The notes under the pieces were generated by a model that searched no databases, was not told the origin of the DNA, and saw nothing but the letters and a program-made list of their open reading frames with translations. Below are positions 8,168 to 17,782 of a stretch of 64,000 nucleotides of DNA, one piece after another. Numbering within the stretch: the first letter of the stretch is position 1; every line of letters starts with the position of its first letter. Made by a program: the position numbers and the translations under genes. This DNA comes from Candidatus Sumerlaea chitinivorans (lineage in GTDB: Bacteria > Sumerlaeota > Sumerlaeia > Sumerlaeales > Sumerlaeaceae): positions 2,926,572-2,990,571 of the forward strand of contig CP030759.1 in assembly GCA_003290465.1 (NCBI GenBank). The letters are read 5' to 3'.

Positions 8168-9608
8168 AGGTCCAGGCTTAGGGTGTGATGGATTTTGCAG
8201 TTGAGTAAGGGGCCCTTGGCGCGCGTACGGATAAGCGCCAAGGGCCTTACCATCGTAACGCCGTCATCGAGCAACGTGGATGTCGTAACCCCGGTTCAGA
8301 ATCCTTTCTCTGTGCGTTAGCACTTAGGAGAGCGGGTCGGCACTGACTTTCACGTTCTACGCATATGTACTTTCGCGTTAAGGATCCAAGGGCTGTGGGG
8401 GGCGGCCACTTTCAGAAACCGCTCCTTGTGTCCCCTAAACACCCAAGGCTGGAGGAACACCGCAGAAAACGGGAACACCTTGAATTAAATTTTCGAGGAG
8501 CGACCGATCCAAGCTATTTCAGACTCAGATCATTACACGTTCGACAGCGGTCGCTCTGCGGCAAAATTGCCAAGAATCAATGAAAGCAAGTTGACTAAAC
8601 GTCGCAGCGCCTGGTGCACTGCGCCCGACAAATTCGCCGCTGAGGCTCAGCTCTGTCCTCAGCAAAATGGTAACTGAAACGTAAGCGCAAATGGGGCACC
8701 GCAAGGACAAATAGCGAGTAAAACCCTAGCGCTCTCTCCTTAGTCGCAAATATCTATGGAATGCCTTAACAAACCAATGTGACCCCTTCGTTTACCTGGC
8801 GGGATTGGCCTCTACGATTGCGCTTGCTAATGGGGGGCCAAACGCGATCGCGACCGCAATGAGGTCGCTTATCACTTGCACACTTGCCAGTCGATCCGCT
8901 CTGCCTCCGAGCACAAACCTCAAAGGTGACTTGCTGTTTTCAGTATGCTGCCTTGCGGAATCAGAATGCGAGCGTTTCAGGGCGATTAGATCAGCGCGCT
9001 CGAAGTGACAAGGGACATCCGCTATACAGGACAACGCGTCTTTACCCACGTTCACCTCGCGCACAGACGATTGGTCTGGCAGTTTTGTAGCCAAGTGGTT
9101 CCTCCATCTAAGAAATCTCGAAAGCGGCTATCATGAAGGGTTCATTGTGGAAACCCTGAGGCCACGGAATAGAATCTGGCGGTGGAATTAGCGGATAGAG
9201 ACGGCTCTGTCTGGCATACCACTAAACTGTTCCCAACCACTGCCAATTGGCTTCTGGTGAAGCTGAAAAACGGTTCCACGAAGATGGACCAACTCGTCGC
9301 TGGGGCGACGTATGGACTCGAACGCATGAATAATGTGAAAGGCGAAGTGGGGAGCAAAACAGAGAGAGGAATCCTGGGGGAGACCATCATGGCCAGCTGC
9401 GACAACTTGTGTTTACGCACGTCTGAACTGCTGGTGCGGCTCAGCGTAAGCCGGACGAAAGGTTTCATTCTCTTGGCCGTCGTGAGGCAAGAGTGCGCGG
9501 CTTGGTATGCGATGCGAAGTGGGTTTTGCGACAAGGAGGTTATAGCGCGGCGCTGAACGTTTGAAGTCGGAAACTCTTGATGTTGGAGGCGGCACACTGA
9601 GGAGAATT
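8168..9608. other. 1.4-kb region without a supported gene
   Basis: Apart from the hairpin at 8211-8246, I find nothing that can be assigned. Several open frames of 60-180 codons occur on both strands, but they overlap one another, read as low-quality protein rich in Arg, Ser and Pro, and show no family motifs, signal peptides or clear ribosome-binding sites. I also looked for tmRNA, RNase P RNA and SRP RNA hallmarks and saw none. The end near 9609 borders tRNA-Glu. Confidence 0.5.
8211..8246 (+). terminator. Strong 12-base-pair hairpin after the DUF4832 gene
   Basis: GGCCCTTGGCGC pairs perfectly with GCGCCAAGGGCC across a 12-base loop, starting 44 bases after the stop codon. No T-run follows, so it is not a textbook intrinsic terminator. 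It may stop transcription with help from other factors or protect the mRNA end. Confidence 0.5.
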
Positions 9609-9685
9609 TGGTACCCGGTACGGGATTCGAACCCGTGATCTTCGCCGTGAGAGGGCGATGTCCTGGACCGCTAGACGAACCGGGC
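9609..9685 (-). tRNA. tRNA-Glu (anticodon CTC)
   Basis: A complete cloverleaf on the minus strand. The 7-pair acceptor stem GCCCGGT/ACCGGGT includes one G-T pair. The anticodon stem TCGCC/GGCGA encloses the loop CTCTCAC, giving anticodon CTC. The T arm has GGTTCGAATCC. The 3' CCA is encoded. The D-arm pattern GTCTAGCGGTCCAGGAC is typical of bacterial tRNA-Glu. It stands alone, with no other tRNA next to it. Confidence 0.96.
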
Positions 9686-9921
9686 ACTCAGCAAATGTAG
9701 CGTACGGACTTTACATTTCATCAGTCGCCTCTATTCGCTGAGCCTGCGTGGAGTGGATAGCCGGCGCGCGACCGCTTTTAGCCATGTGCGCAGTTGTTTT
9801 TCATGAGCCACCCCTCGCTTTTCAGAGGAGGAGAATCATCCGGCCGCTTGCTTTTCTTTGTCCACTGGAGACAAAGTATCGCTCGATGGAAGAGGCGTGG
9901 GAGACCTCGAGTGCGGGTCAA

Positions 9922-11802
9922 TTAGCTGGATGGCGTGGGCCTTGGACCCGATACTGGTTTCTCGAGATCACGCAGCAGCTGGCTTGCTTCTTGGTATTCG
10001 CGAGTGTTTTTGGGTGCATGGTTTTCAATGTACCGCAACAGGACGCGCGCATCGTCTATGAACATGTTGTTTCGGTACAACTTCGCAAGCTCAAGCCAGT
10101 ATTGATATCGATCTGGGGCATAGCCGATTGCTTCAACAAGCGCCTGTTCTGCTTCCTCCCAGCGCTCCGGAAAATTGACCAATTCCTTTGCACGCGCGAA
10201 TGCCTGATTGGCGCGCTGCTCGTCGTTCTCGATGCGATTAGGTCCAGAGTTCTGATCCAGAAGCTTTAGGTAGCCTTCTCCCGGATACGGTTTCTGCATG
10301 CCTGCATAAAGCTCCCGAGCTGCCTCAAGGTAAGCCCGTGCCAGAGCCAGCGTCTTGGGGTCGCGGTAATAGCGTTTGCCTTTCTCGTCCCGACGTTTCG
10401 TCAACTCCTCGATTTCACTCAAAGGCAAGGCAGCATTGACTCGGTCGAGTAAAGTCTCGACCGCACTGGTTTCCGCTTGCGGGTGGGCGGTGCGAAACTC
10501 TGTCACCAGCTGCCGTGCTTCCAAGGCGCGCCCCTCTGCCAACAGCGCTTTGACTTGCCCATCGAGTTCCTCAAAGCGTTTTCCAATCTCGCCCGGCCTT
10601 GGTTCCCTAACTCCGGTTTGAGGGGATGGAGTTGTCAGCAAGTCTGCAGAGCGATGGGCCTGTACGACGTAGAGGATCGCGAGGAGCACCAAACCAACGG
10701 CTCCGATCCCCATCCAATACCGCTTGACGAAGTCCCAAGCTGAACGGCCTGCGTCAGTGACAATGGGTGCCTCCGTAATCCGGGTGGTGAGGCGGGGGGG
10801 GGTGGGGGGCGATCCCTCTGTAGCTTCTGCAGGACTTTCTGGGCCCAGCTGAAGAATCTTTCGAAGCCCCGTAGGCGTCCGCCAGCCCGTGTCGGGGGAC
10901 ACGCCCGAGGGTGTCGTCTGAGTGGGCATTCGCCGAGTTGCCCCGTCTGGAACAGGTGTAACTGAGCTTCCCCCAACGACAATCGGTCGTTTGGCACCCG
11001 CAGCTTGCTCCAACGCTTGAGCCATTTCTTCGCCTGTGGCAAAGCGCTCCGCTTTGGTTTTCTCAAGGGCGCGCATAACGACTTTCTCTGCCTCAGCAGA
11101 AATCGACGGATTGAGTTGAGACGGCGGGACTGGAGACTCGTAAATATGGCGCGTAGCAATGGCGATTGCGTTCTCGCCGTCAAACGGAACTTTGCCCGTA
11201 AGCGCGTAGTACAGACATACTCCCAACGAATAAAGGTCACTCTGCCCATCCACATTCTTCCCCGTCACCTGTTCTGGGGACATGAAACGCGGGGTTCCCA
11301 TGCTAATTCCGGTCTGGGTTCGCAGTTTCGATTCGCGGAACCGAGCGATTCCAAAGTCGGTGATTTTTGCGATGTTTTCCCGCGTCACCAAAATATTGTC
11401 GGGTTTGACGTCACGATGTACGACGCCCTGCTCATGGGCATAGTGAAGAGCGCGCGCGATTTGAGCGCCGATCAGTAAAACGTCGCGCTCTGGCAATCCC
11501 CCCTCATCAATGATCTTTTGCAGGCTTTTGCCATCCACGAACTCCATGATAATGCAGAAGGTCGCCTGGTAGGGTTCGATGTCGTAGACGGCGACAATAT
11601 TCGGATGATTGAGGCGCGCCACCACTTGCGCTTCTTGCTGAAACCGAGCCCGAAACTCCGGATCGGAGGCCATTTCCTCGGATAGCATTTTGAGCGCAAC
11701 GATCCGGTCAAGGTTGTGTTGGCGGGCTTTGTAAACAGTCCCCATACCCCCGCGGCCGATCACTTCGAGGATTTCATATTTACCCGCAATGAGTTCGCTC
11801 AT
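9922..11802 (-). CDS. Membrane Ser/Thr protein kinase (PknB-like) with C-terminal helical domain
   Basis: A 626-residue protein. Residues 1-265 are a Hanks-type kinase: glycine loop GRGGMGTVYKA (17-27), ATP lysine K38 (VALKML), catalytic HRDVKPDN (129-136), DFG (149-151), and the activation segment MGTPRFMSPEQ. All catalytic residues are present, so it should be active. A Pro/Thr-rich linker (270-350) leads to one transmembrane helix at about 362-381 (WMGIGAVGLVLLAILYVV). The outer part, about 240 residues, is helical and TPR-like, and may sense or bind a partner in the periplasm; it has no PASTA repeats. ATG start with AGG upstream. No phosphatase gene is adjacent. Confidence 0.93.
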   Translation of the reverse strand: MSELIAGKYEILEVIGRGGMGTVYKARQHNLDRIVALKMLSEEMASDPEFRARFQQEAQVVARLNHPNIVAVYDIEPYQATFCIIMEFVDGKSLQKIIDEGGLPERDVLLIGAQIARALHYAHEQGVVHRDVKPDNILVTRENIAKITDFGIARFRESKLRTQTGISMGTPRFMSPEQVTGKNVDGQSDLYSLGVCLYYALTGKVPFDGENAIAIATRHIYESPVPPSQLNPSISAEAEKVVMRALEKTKAERFATGEEMAQALEQAAGAKRPIVVGGSSVTPVPDGATRRMPTQTTPSGVSPDTGWRTPTGLRKILQLGPESPAEATEGSPPTPPRLTTRITEAPIVTDAGRSAWDFVKRYWMGIGAVGLVLLAILYVVQAHRSADLLTTPSPQTGVREPRPGEIGKRFEELDGQVKALLAEGRALEARQLVTEFRTAHPQAETSAVETLLDRVNAALPLSEIEELTKRRDEKGKRYYRDPKTLALARAYLEAARELYAGMQKPYPGEGYLKLLDQNSGPNRIENDEQRANQAFARAKELVNFPERWEEAEQALVEAIGYAPDRYQYWLELAKLYRNNMFIDDARVLLRYIENHAPKNTREYQEASQLLRDLEKPVSGPRPTPSS

Positions 11803-12206
11803 GGAGAAACCTGTTTGTTCGCCTCCCGACGGACACGGCTACTCTTGGCAAGTTATCGCGCGCAGCTCAACGTACTTCACACACTCAGCCACTTGCGCTC
11901 CCATAAAACCTGTATCGCCGATCGTCGGTAATTCGAGCAAAAATGCAATGGGATTTACGAGACGAATGCGAGATTCATCGCACGACTTGGATGAGCGGGG
12001 AGATGAGCTCCGCAATCCTCCCTGCGACACGAGGCCCGTTGAGGTAGCGATCGCGATTTGTCTGCCACAGTAAAAACGTAAGTTGTCCCTTGGTTCGCGG
12101 GCGTTGAAGAAAAAGCTCGATATTATTTGACCATAAACTTTTGATCAGAGTCTGTTTATCACCGATGTTCATCAGATAGTGACTGAGTGAGGTAGGGTAC
12201 ATCAAC
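11803..12206. promoter_or_regulatory. Divergent promoter region between kinase and ROK genes
   Basis: A 404-base spacer between divergently read genes. The right half is AT-rich. An inverted repeat ATAAAC/GTTTAT with a 15-base spacer lies at 12133-12159, about 50-75 bases before the ROK start, and could be an operator. I see no convincing small gene or RNA here. Confidence 0.4.
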
Positions 12207-13451
12207 GTGGCCAAGAAGCTGAACACGGACCTTCGGATTCCAGTTTTTCCCAATCTTGTGGTCATTCCTAAGTCGGATACTCCATTGGATCGGAGTCAGG
12301 AAAAACGTCGCCTGCGCAAGCATGCCATCCTCGGGGTGGTGCGCGAACATGGGCCAATCTCGCGTAGCGATATTGCGAAGATTCTTCGCTTCAATGTGCC
12401 CCACACCTCTGAGCTGGTGGAAGAATTGGTGAGGGAGGGATTAGCCGTTGAGGAACCCCCTCGAGTGATTCCTCGCGGACGTTGGCCCATCCCCGTGCGC
12501 TTAGTCCAAGATGCCGCTTCAGTGATTGGCATCGACATCGGTAAAAGCGCCACGATCGCAGTGGCGGTGGACCTCGGAGGACATCTGCTGGCCCGCGTGG
12601 AGGAGCCCACTCCCCAACTCTCGTCTGCGGAAGAATATTGTGCTTGGTTAGAACACGTCATTTGCACGCTTGTGCAAACTTGCGGCGAACGCCTGCATCC
12701 TGTGGCAGGGGTGGGGTTGGCTCTTCCCGGTTTGGTGATCTCTGCGTCTTCGACAGGAAATTCAACCTCAGCTCTGAGCACGACCCTGGCCCGATGGATT
12801 GAGGACGTGGTTGGAGTTCCCGCCATTGTAGAAAACGACGCCCGAATGATGGCCTATGGCTGGTATTGGTTTGGCGCGGGTCGCGAATCAACATCCTTCG
12901 CGGTAATCAATGTTGGGTATGGACTGGGGCTTGGGCTCTATCTTGACGGCCGCATTTACACCGGGAAACAAGGCTTTGCGGGCGAGCTCGGCTACGTGCC
13001 GGCAGGGGAGCCCAACGTGGAAGGATTCTTGGTTTGCCCTGATGCATTGGAAAACACCGCTTCTGGAGCAGGTATCTTGCGACTTGCCAAACGTGCGGGC
13101 CTAAATGCGCAGGATGCTCGCGAAGTCGCGGAGCTGGCGCGACGTGGGGATTCGGTCGCTCGACATGTCTTCGACGAGTTCTCCAAGGCATTGGGCAAAG
13201 CCATTGCGACAGTCGTGAACTTATTTGACCTCGAAACCATCGTGCTGAGTGGTCGTGTGTGCCGGGCGCAAGACCTTTTTTTCGAGAAGGCGTTAGCAGC
13301 GGCCCGTCGTCATGCCTTGGAGCCTATCCTGAGTAATACAGAAATCGTGATCAGTCATCTTGATGTGGATCTCGGTCCGCTCGGGGCTGCAGGGGCGGTG
13401 TTCCATCGCATATTTGAGACCTCCCACATCACCATGGACCACGTCCTGTGA
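12207..13451 (+). CDS. ROK-family protein with N-terminal winged helix
   Basis: A 414-residue protein. An N-terminal winged helix (about residues 35-85, HAILGVVREHGPISRSDIAKIL) is followed by a ROK sugar-kinase-like domain: GIDIGKSATIAVAVDLGG near 110, GVGLALPGLV near 170, VENDARM near 210 and GFAGELGYVP near 256. The ROK zinc motif (CxCGxxGC) is absent: the matching segment reads VCPDALENTASG, with a single Cys. ROK repressors bind sugars or sugar phosphates and control sugar genes; glucokinase-type ROK proteins lack the winged helix. The GTG start at 12207 has GAGGTAGGG upstream. Regulator is the likelier role, with loss of zinc as an oddity. Targets are unknown, and no sugar gene is in the same operon. 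Confidence 0.85.
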   Translation: MAKKLNTDLRIPVFPNLVVIPKSDTPLDRSQEKRRLRKHAILGVVREHGPISRSDIAKILRFNVPHTSELVEELVREGLAVEEPPRVIPRGRWPIPVRLVQDAASVIGIDIGKSATIAVAVDLGGHLLARVEEPTPQLSSAEEYCAWLEHVICTLVQTCGERLHPVAGVGLALPGLVISASSTGNSTSALSTTLARWIEDVVGVPAIVENDARMMAYGWYWFGAGRESTSFAVINVGYGLGLGLYLDGRIYTGKQGFAGELGYVPAGEPNVEGFLVCPDALENTASGAGILRLAKRAGLNAQDAREVAELARRGDSVARHVFDEFSKALGKAIATVVNLFDLETIVLSGRVCRAQDLFFEKALAAARRHALEPILSNTEIVISHLDVDLGPLGAAGAVFHRIFETSHITMDHVL

Positions 13452-13785
13452 TGGAACCCAGAAGGGCCTCTGAGTGCAGGCCCGCGAGCCGCTTGCGGCA
13501 GTGTCTCATCTCAGGGCGAGCATGCTCTTGCGGTCCGAAAAGCATTTGACTTTGGGGGGAACAAACAGCGTTCATCAGTTTAGTACAAATGGTGAACATC
13601 TCCACGGCGATGTGTGGAGCCGATACGAGTAAATCGGCATCGCAAATGGTGCGCGCGATCACACGATTTTGAGAGCAAGTTCTCTGCCGAGGAGGTCTGC
13701 GACGAGTCTCAGTATGCCAGTAGCAGCGGACTCTGGCGCAGGCGAACGCGCGCCCGAAGACTAAATAAGGAATTCCATTTCCCGC
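13452..13785 (+). promoter_or_regulatory. Leader region of the RNase E/G gene with two adjacent hairpins
   Basis: This 334-base stretch has no supported gene. At 13601-13639 two hairpins abut: CTCCAC/GTGGAG with an 8-base loop, and GCCGAT/ATCGGC with an 8-base loop, sharing one G. In E. coli the rne leader folds into hairpins by which RNase E cuts its own mRNA; a similar feedback here is only an inference. Confidence 0.35.
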
Positions 13786-16700
13786 ATGAAAAGAGTCCTG
13801 ATCAATGTCGAGGATCGGGAGTTGCGAGTCGCCATTTTGGAGGACGATCAGCTCACCGAGTTTTATATCGAATCACTTGAAGACAAGACGATCCTGAACA
13901 ACATCTACAAAGGACGTGTCGAAGGCGTCCTGCCGGGGCTGAGTGCTGCCTTCGTGAACATCGGGCTCGAGCGGAATGCCTTCCTGCATTTCGATGACGT
14001 CCGGCCCGACTTGCGGCTTCAACTGTGGACCGAAAAACAGGGTGAAGCCGCGGCTGCGACCGAAGAGGCGGCGCCCAGTGAGTACCAACCGACCGAGGAG
14101 GAACTTGCGGTCGTTGCGACGACCACAGCCACTCCTTCGGAGGTGCCCACGGAGGTTGCGGTGAAAGAGCCCCAAATGGAGACGCGAAAGTCGCGTCGCC
14201 GTCGCCGCGGGCGGCGCGGTGGCAAAAAGCGCTTTGCGGGCACTCAGCAACCTCAACCCTCCAACCACGCTGCCTCAACCTCCACCGGAGGCGCCTCGTT
14301 TCCTCCGGCGGCATCTGCGCCCGAGCAAGCCACGCAACCACCTATTCAGCAGGGAGCGATCCCGAGCGCAGAAGTTCAACAAGCCGAACCTCCCAGCAAC
14401 GTCGCGCCTTCAACATCCCGCGAGCAGCGGCGTCGACAACGAAAGAAGAATCGTCGCGCCCAGCCCAACCAGCAGCGGCAGCAACACCCACACCCGCCTC
14501 GTTCGCAATGGACCCCGCCGCGGCCGGGTGCGGACGTGATCCCGGGGACGCGTGCTGCAACGAATCCTTACGACGTATTCACGCCCTTTGCGAAGCCTAA
14601 AAAACAGAATAATCAGAAATCCCGGCGAAAAGGTGAGCGTCAAAAAACATCGCAGTCGGGAACAGCCACCAGTTACATCTTTACTCCAACGACCTTGCCG
14701 CCAGACGTTGCTCTCGACAAAGACTCGCAAGAGGATTTCTTCGGACCGAAGAAGTCCGACGAGGGATGGACAGGGTCAGATCCTCACTCTGCAGCAGGTC
14801 ACGAAAACGCAGGGGGAGGTTCGGAGGCAAACAAGCGAACCCGTCGCTCGTCAGGGCGACGTCGCGTTGTGAAGCGACGAGGGCCAGCCGAATACGCCGT
14901 GCGCCGCAAGAAAAGCTCAGAGCCAGAACCCACGGAAGGAGCGTCCGCTGCAAAAAAGCGGACCTCTTCCAAGCGCACCTCGTCCACTAAAAGTCGTGCA
15001 ACTGAGTCGAGCACTCGGGGTAAGACCAGCAAAACGCAACGGAAGAAGGCGGCCACTCAAACGCAGACATCAAAAGCCGACGAAGCGCCCAAGCGTTCGC
15101 GCAGCGCTCGAAAAACAAAATCTGAGAAGAGTCAGGCCGAGCCCATCGCTGGGGAGGCTCCAGTCGCAGGTACGCTCGGCGGCCTTCCGACGGACACGAA
15201 AGAACAAGTTTCACCAGTCGCTGAGCTCGCGGCGTTGGAACTCGCGCAATCGGAAGTAGAACAGCCAGCTCCGAAACGTTCCACGCGTTCGCGAAAAAAG
15301 GTGAAGCAGCAAGCACCCGCGTCGGCGCCCACCCGGCCAGAGGTTCCCTCAAGCCCTGCCGGAGAGCAAAAGCCTCCAACCGAAGAGGTTCGGGAGACTG
15401 CGACGACTGAGGAAAAGCCACGACGGCGAAGCACGCGTGGGACGCGACAGCGACGCAAAGCCGAGGCCGGTGTGGCCGAAACTGCTCCTACAGCAGTTCC
15501 TCAGGAAGAGGTTGCCTTGTCTCAGCCCGAAGCGCCTCCCGCCCTTGAGCCCAGAACCCATGAGGTACAGGCACCCGAGGTTGGTGCAGCGGGAAAAGCC
15601 ACGGCTGTCCCAAGCGCCACGGGCCAAGACGAAACGGAGACGCTTGGAGAAGGACCTGTTGTCGCGGAAACGGTCACAGAGCTGCTGTCGCCTGTTGCCG
15701 TTAGAGAAACGCCCGAAGCAGTTGCAGACCAACTGCCAACGGAGAGCGTAGCGCCCCCAGAGAAAAAGCAAACGCGCACTGGCCGATCCCGTCGCGAGCA
15801 AGCGCGCCGGCGGCGGGAACGAGCGCGTGCCAAGACCCAAGAGGCTGTGGCTCCGCCATCCGAGACAACCGGTGAAATTCCCGAAGCTTCCCAGCAGGAG
15901 AGGGTGCTGGAAACGCAGGCCCCCTTGCAAGTTTCCATCCCCGAGTTGTTGGTCGAAGCACCCGAGCTCGAAGTGGCAGCAGCCTCCGCAGTGGAACAAG
16001 AAGCTGAAGAAGTTGCTGAGGTTGTGCCCGAGTGGATTGCTGAGGAAAGAGTCTCGGAAGCGGAACTCGCTGCGCCATCTGCCTCAACGGCCGTAGTTGA
16101 GCCACTTCAGCCAGCAGCTGTACCTCCTGCCCGTGTGCATCCTCGGCGGATTCCGAGCGTCCCAGAGGCCTTGCATAAAGGCGACGAGATTATGGTGCAG
16201 GTCATCAAGGAGGAAATCGGCCTCAAGGGAGCACGGATCTCGACTTATCTTTCGCTTCCGGGGCGTTATCTCGTGTTGTTGCCATACGCGCGGGAGGAGG
16301 GGGGAGTCTCGCGCCGTGTGGAAAGCGTGGAAGAGCGAAAGCGCCTGAAGCGCCTGCTCCGTCAGATTCGAGAGGAGCGCGGGCTCAAAGACATTGGTTT
16401 CATTGTTCGAACGGCGGGAGTGGATCGGGGGGAAGCAGAGATTCGCAAAGATGTGGATTTCCTGCTCAACGAGTGGCGTAAGGTCCAAGAACGCGAAGCT
16501 ACGTCGCGTGCCCCCGCCCTGCTCTACGACGATAGCGATATTCTTTATCGGCTCTGTCGCGATGTGTTTGATGAGAGCATTTCTGAGATTCTCATTGATT
16601 CGCGCACAGAGGCCGAAAACCTGCGCGCAATCCTTACCAATATGATCCCGGAACTCGTGGACCGCGTCAAAGTCTACGAAGGGGTCGAGAACATTTTTTC

Positions 16701-17532
16701 ACACTTCCAAGTGGATCGCATGCTCGAGAAAGCCCGCCGACGGAAGGTGTGGCTGAAGAGCGGTGGCTACATCATCATTGATGAAGCAGAAGCATTGACC
16801 GCCATCGACGTGAACACAGGCAAATTCGTGGGCAAGGACGATCAGGAGAAGATGATCCTGAAAACGAATCTCGAGGCGGCTCGGGTGATTGCCCGCGAAC
16901 TCAAACTCCGCGACATCGGCGGCCTGATCGTGATCGATTTCATCGACATGCGCGATCCCCGCAATCGCGAGACCTTACTCAACGAATTCCGGGCCTATCT
17001 CAAAAAAGACCATGCGAAAACGGCGGTCTCGAATATCAGCGAGTTTGGCCTCGTGGAGATGACTCGCAAGCGAGTGCGGCAAAGCCTGCGCAAGACCCTC
17101 TTTACGGACTGCCCCTACTGCCAGGGAGCCGGCATCGTCCTCAACGAGCAACAGATCTGGATTAAGATAAAGTATGACATTGTCGCCAAGCTCGCGAAAT
17201 ACGTCCCAGCGCCCGACTTGCGTGTGATTGTGCATCCTCAAGTGAAATCCTTCATTGAGCGCAATTATCGGGAGGTGGTGCGGCGCCTCGAAAAGAAGTA
17301 TTCTGCACAGATTTCCATCTGTGATGACAAGACCATCCACATAGAGAACTATCGGTTCGAAGTGCTCCAGCACCCGAATTCACGCCCGGTGGAGGAGCTG
17401 CAATCCCAAGCGGAGGAGACCAAGCCGACAACCGTTGTCACCCTCGAAGAGCCAGAAACGTTTGAGAATCAAGCACCGCCGGATTCCTCCGCTCCGAGCT
17501 CTGAGGAGGAACCGTCACCTTCTTTGGCTTAG
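13786..17532 (+). CDS. rng: Ribonuclease E/G with a ~710-residue insertion in the S1 domain
   Basis: A 1248-residue RNase E/G family endonuclease, which processes rRNA and degrades mRNA. Residues 1-78 (MKRVLINVEDRELRVAILED, NIYKGRVEGVLPGLSAAFVN) are the RNase H-like start and first half of the S1 domain. The second S1 half resumes near 795 (KGDEIMVQVIKEE). Between them lie about 710 residues (about 82-790) rich in Glu, Ala, Pro, Arg and Lys, apparently disordered, with many basic tracts such as RRRRGRRGGKKR. The catalytic DNase I-like part is intact: DVNTGKFVG near 1007 and IDFIDM near 1049 supply the metal-binding aspartates, and CPYC near 1108 is the zinc-link. E. coli RNase E carries its disordered scaffold at the C-terminus instead; here the C-terminal tail is only about 50 residues. 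The ATG start has only a weak AAGGA upstream. Confidence 0.93.
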   Translation: MKRVLINVEDRELRVAILEDDQLTEFYIESLEDKTILNNIYKGRVEGVLPGLSAAFVNIGLERNAFLHFDDVRPDLRLQLWTEKQGEAAAATEEAAPSEYQPTEEELAVVATTTATPSEVPTEVAVKEPQMETRKSRRRRRGRRGGKKRFAGTQQPQPSNHAASTSTGGASFPPAASAPEQATQPPIQQGAIPSAEVQQAEPPSNVAPSTSREQRRRQRKKNRRAQPNQQRQQHPHPPRSQWTPPRPGADVIPGTRAATNPYDVFTPFAKPKKQNNQKSRRKGERQKTSQSGTATSYIFTPTTLPPDVALDKDSQEDFFGPKKSDEGWTGSDPHSAAGHENAGGGSEANKRTRRSSGRRRVVKRRGPAEYAVRRKKSSEPEPTEGASAAKKRTSSKRTSSTKSRATESSTRGKTSKTQRKKAATQTQTSKADEAPKRSRSARKTKSEKSQAEPIAGEAPVAGTLGGLPTDTKEQVSPVAELAALELAQSEVEQPAPKRSTRSRKKVKQQAPASAPTRPEVPSSPAGEQKPPTEEVRETATTEEKPRRRSTRGTRQRRKAEAGVAETAPTAVPQEEVALSQPEAPPALEPRTHEVQAPEVGAAGKATAVPSATGQDETETLGEGPVVAETVTELLSPVAVRETPEAVADQLPTESVAPPEKKQTRTGRSRREQARRRRERARAKTQEAVAPPSETTGEIPEASQQERVLETQAPLQVSIPELLVEAPELEVAAASAVEQEAEEVAEVVPEWIAEERVSEAELAAPSASTAVVEPLQPAAVPPARVHPRRIPSVPEALHKGDEIMVQVIKEEIGLKGARISTYLSLPGRYLVLLPYAREEGGVSRRVESVEERKRLKRLLRQIREERGLKDIGFIVRTAGVDRGEAEIRKDVDFLLNEWRKVQEREATSRAPALLYDDSDILYRLCRDVFDESISEILIDSRTEAENLRAILTNMIPELVDRVKVYEGVENIFSHFQVDRMLEKARRRKVWLKSGGYIIIDEAEALTAIDVNTGKFVGKDDQEKMILKTNLEAARVIARELKLRDIGGLIVIDFIDMRDPRNRETLLNEFRAYLKKDHAKTAVSNISEFGLVEMTRKRVRQSLRKTLFTDCPYCQGAGIVLNEQQIWIKIKYDIVAKLAKYVPAPDLRVIVHPQVKSFIERNYREVVRRLEKKYSAQISICDDKTIHIENYRFEVLQHPNSRPVEELQSQAEETKPTTVVTLEEPETFENQAPPDSSAPSSEEEPSPSLA

Positions 17533-17782
17533 AGCTGCACTCCTTGCGTGGGGCTGTAGTGCAAGGGATTGGTTTGTGCACAGCTCTTTTGCGGGTTCAA
17601 CGGGCAAGTTGCTGGGCCGGGTTGAATGGCGGCGTCAAGAGTGTTGGATCGAGCTTCGATCCTGCGGACAAAGTAAGGGAGGGAGAACACCTTGTGGCGG
17701 AGTGTTGGTGGGTGAGCCACAACGAACGCCACGGGATGGAATCTCGTTGAAGTCCGCTCCAGAGGGTGAACATCATTTCGGA

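Noticed and set aside
8168-9608. tmRNA, RNase P RNA or SRP RNA in the long gap
   Set aside because: None of the conserved core sequences of these RNAs was seen.
14019-16105. Long minus-strand frames inside the RNase E/G insertion
   Set aside because: They mirror low-complexity coding sequence and have no motifs; the plus-strand reading frame is continuous with both conserved ends of the RNase.
17435-17782. Upstream extension of the GH3 frame into the RNase gene
   Set aside because: It overlaps the rng coding sequence in another frame, and a signal peptide starts at 17783.
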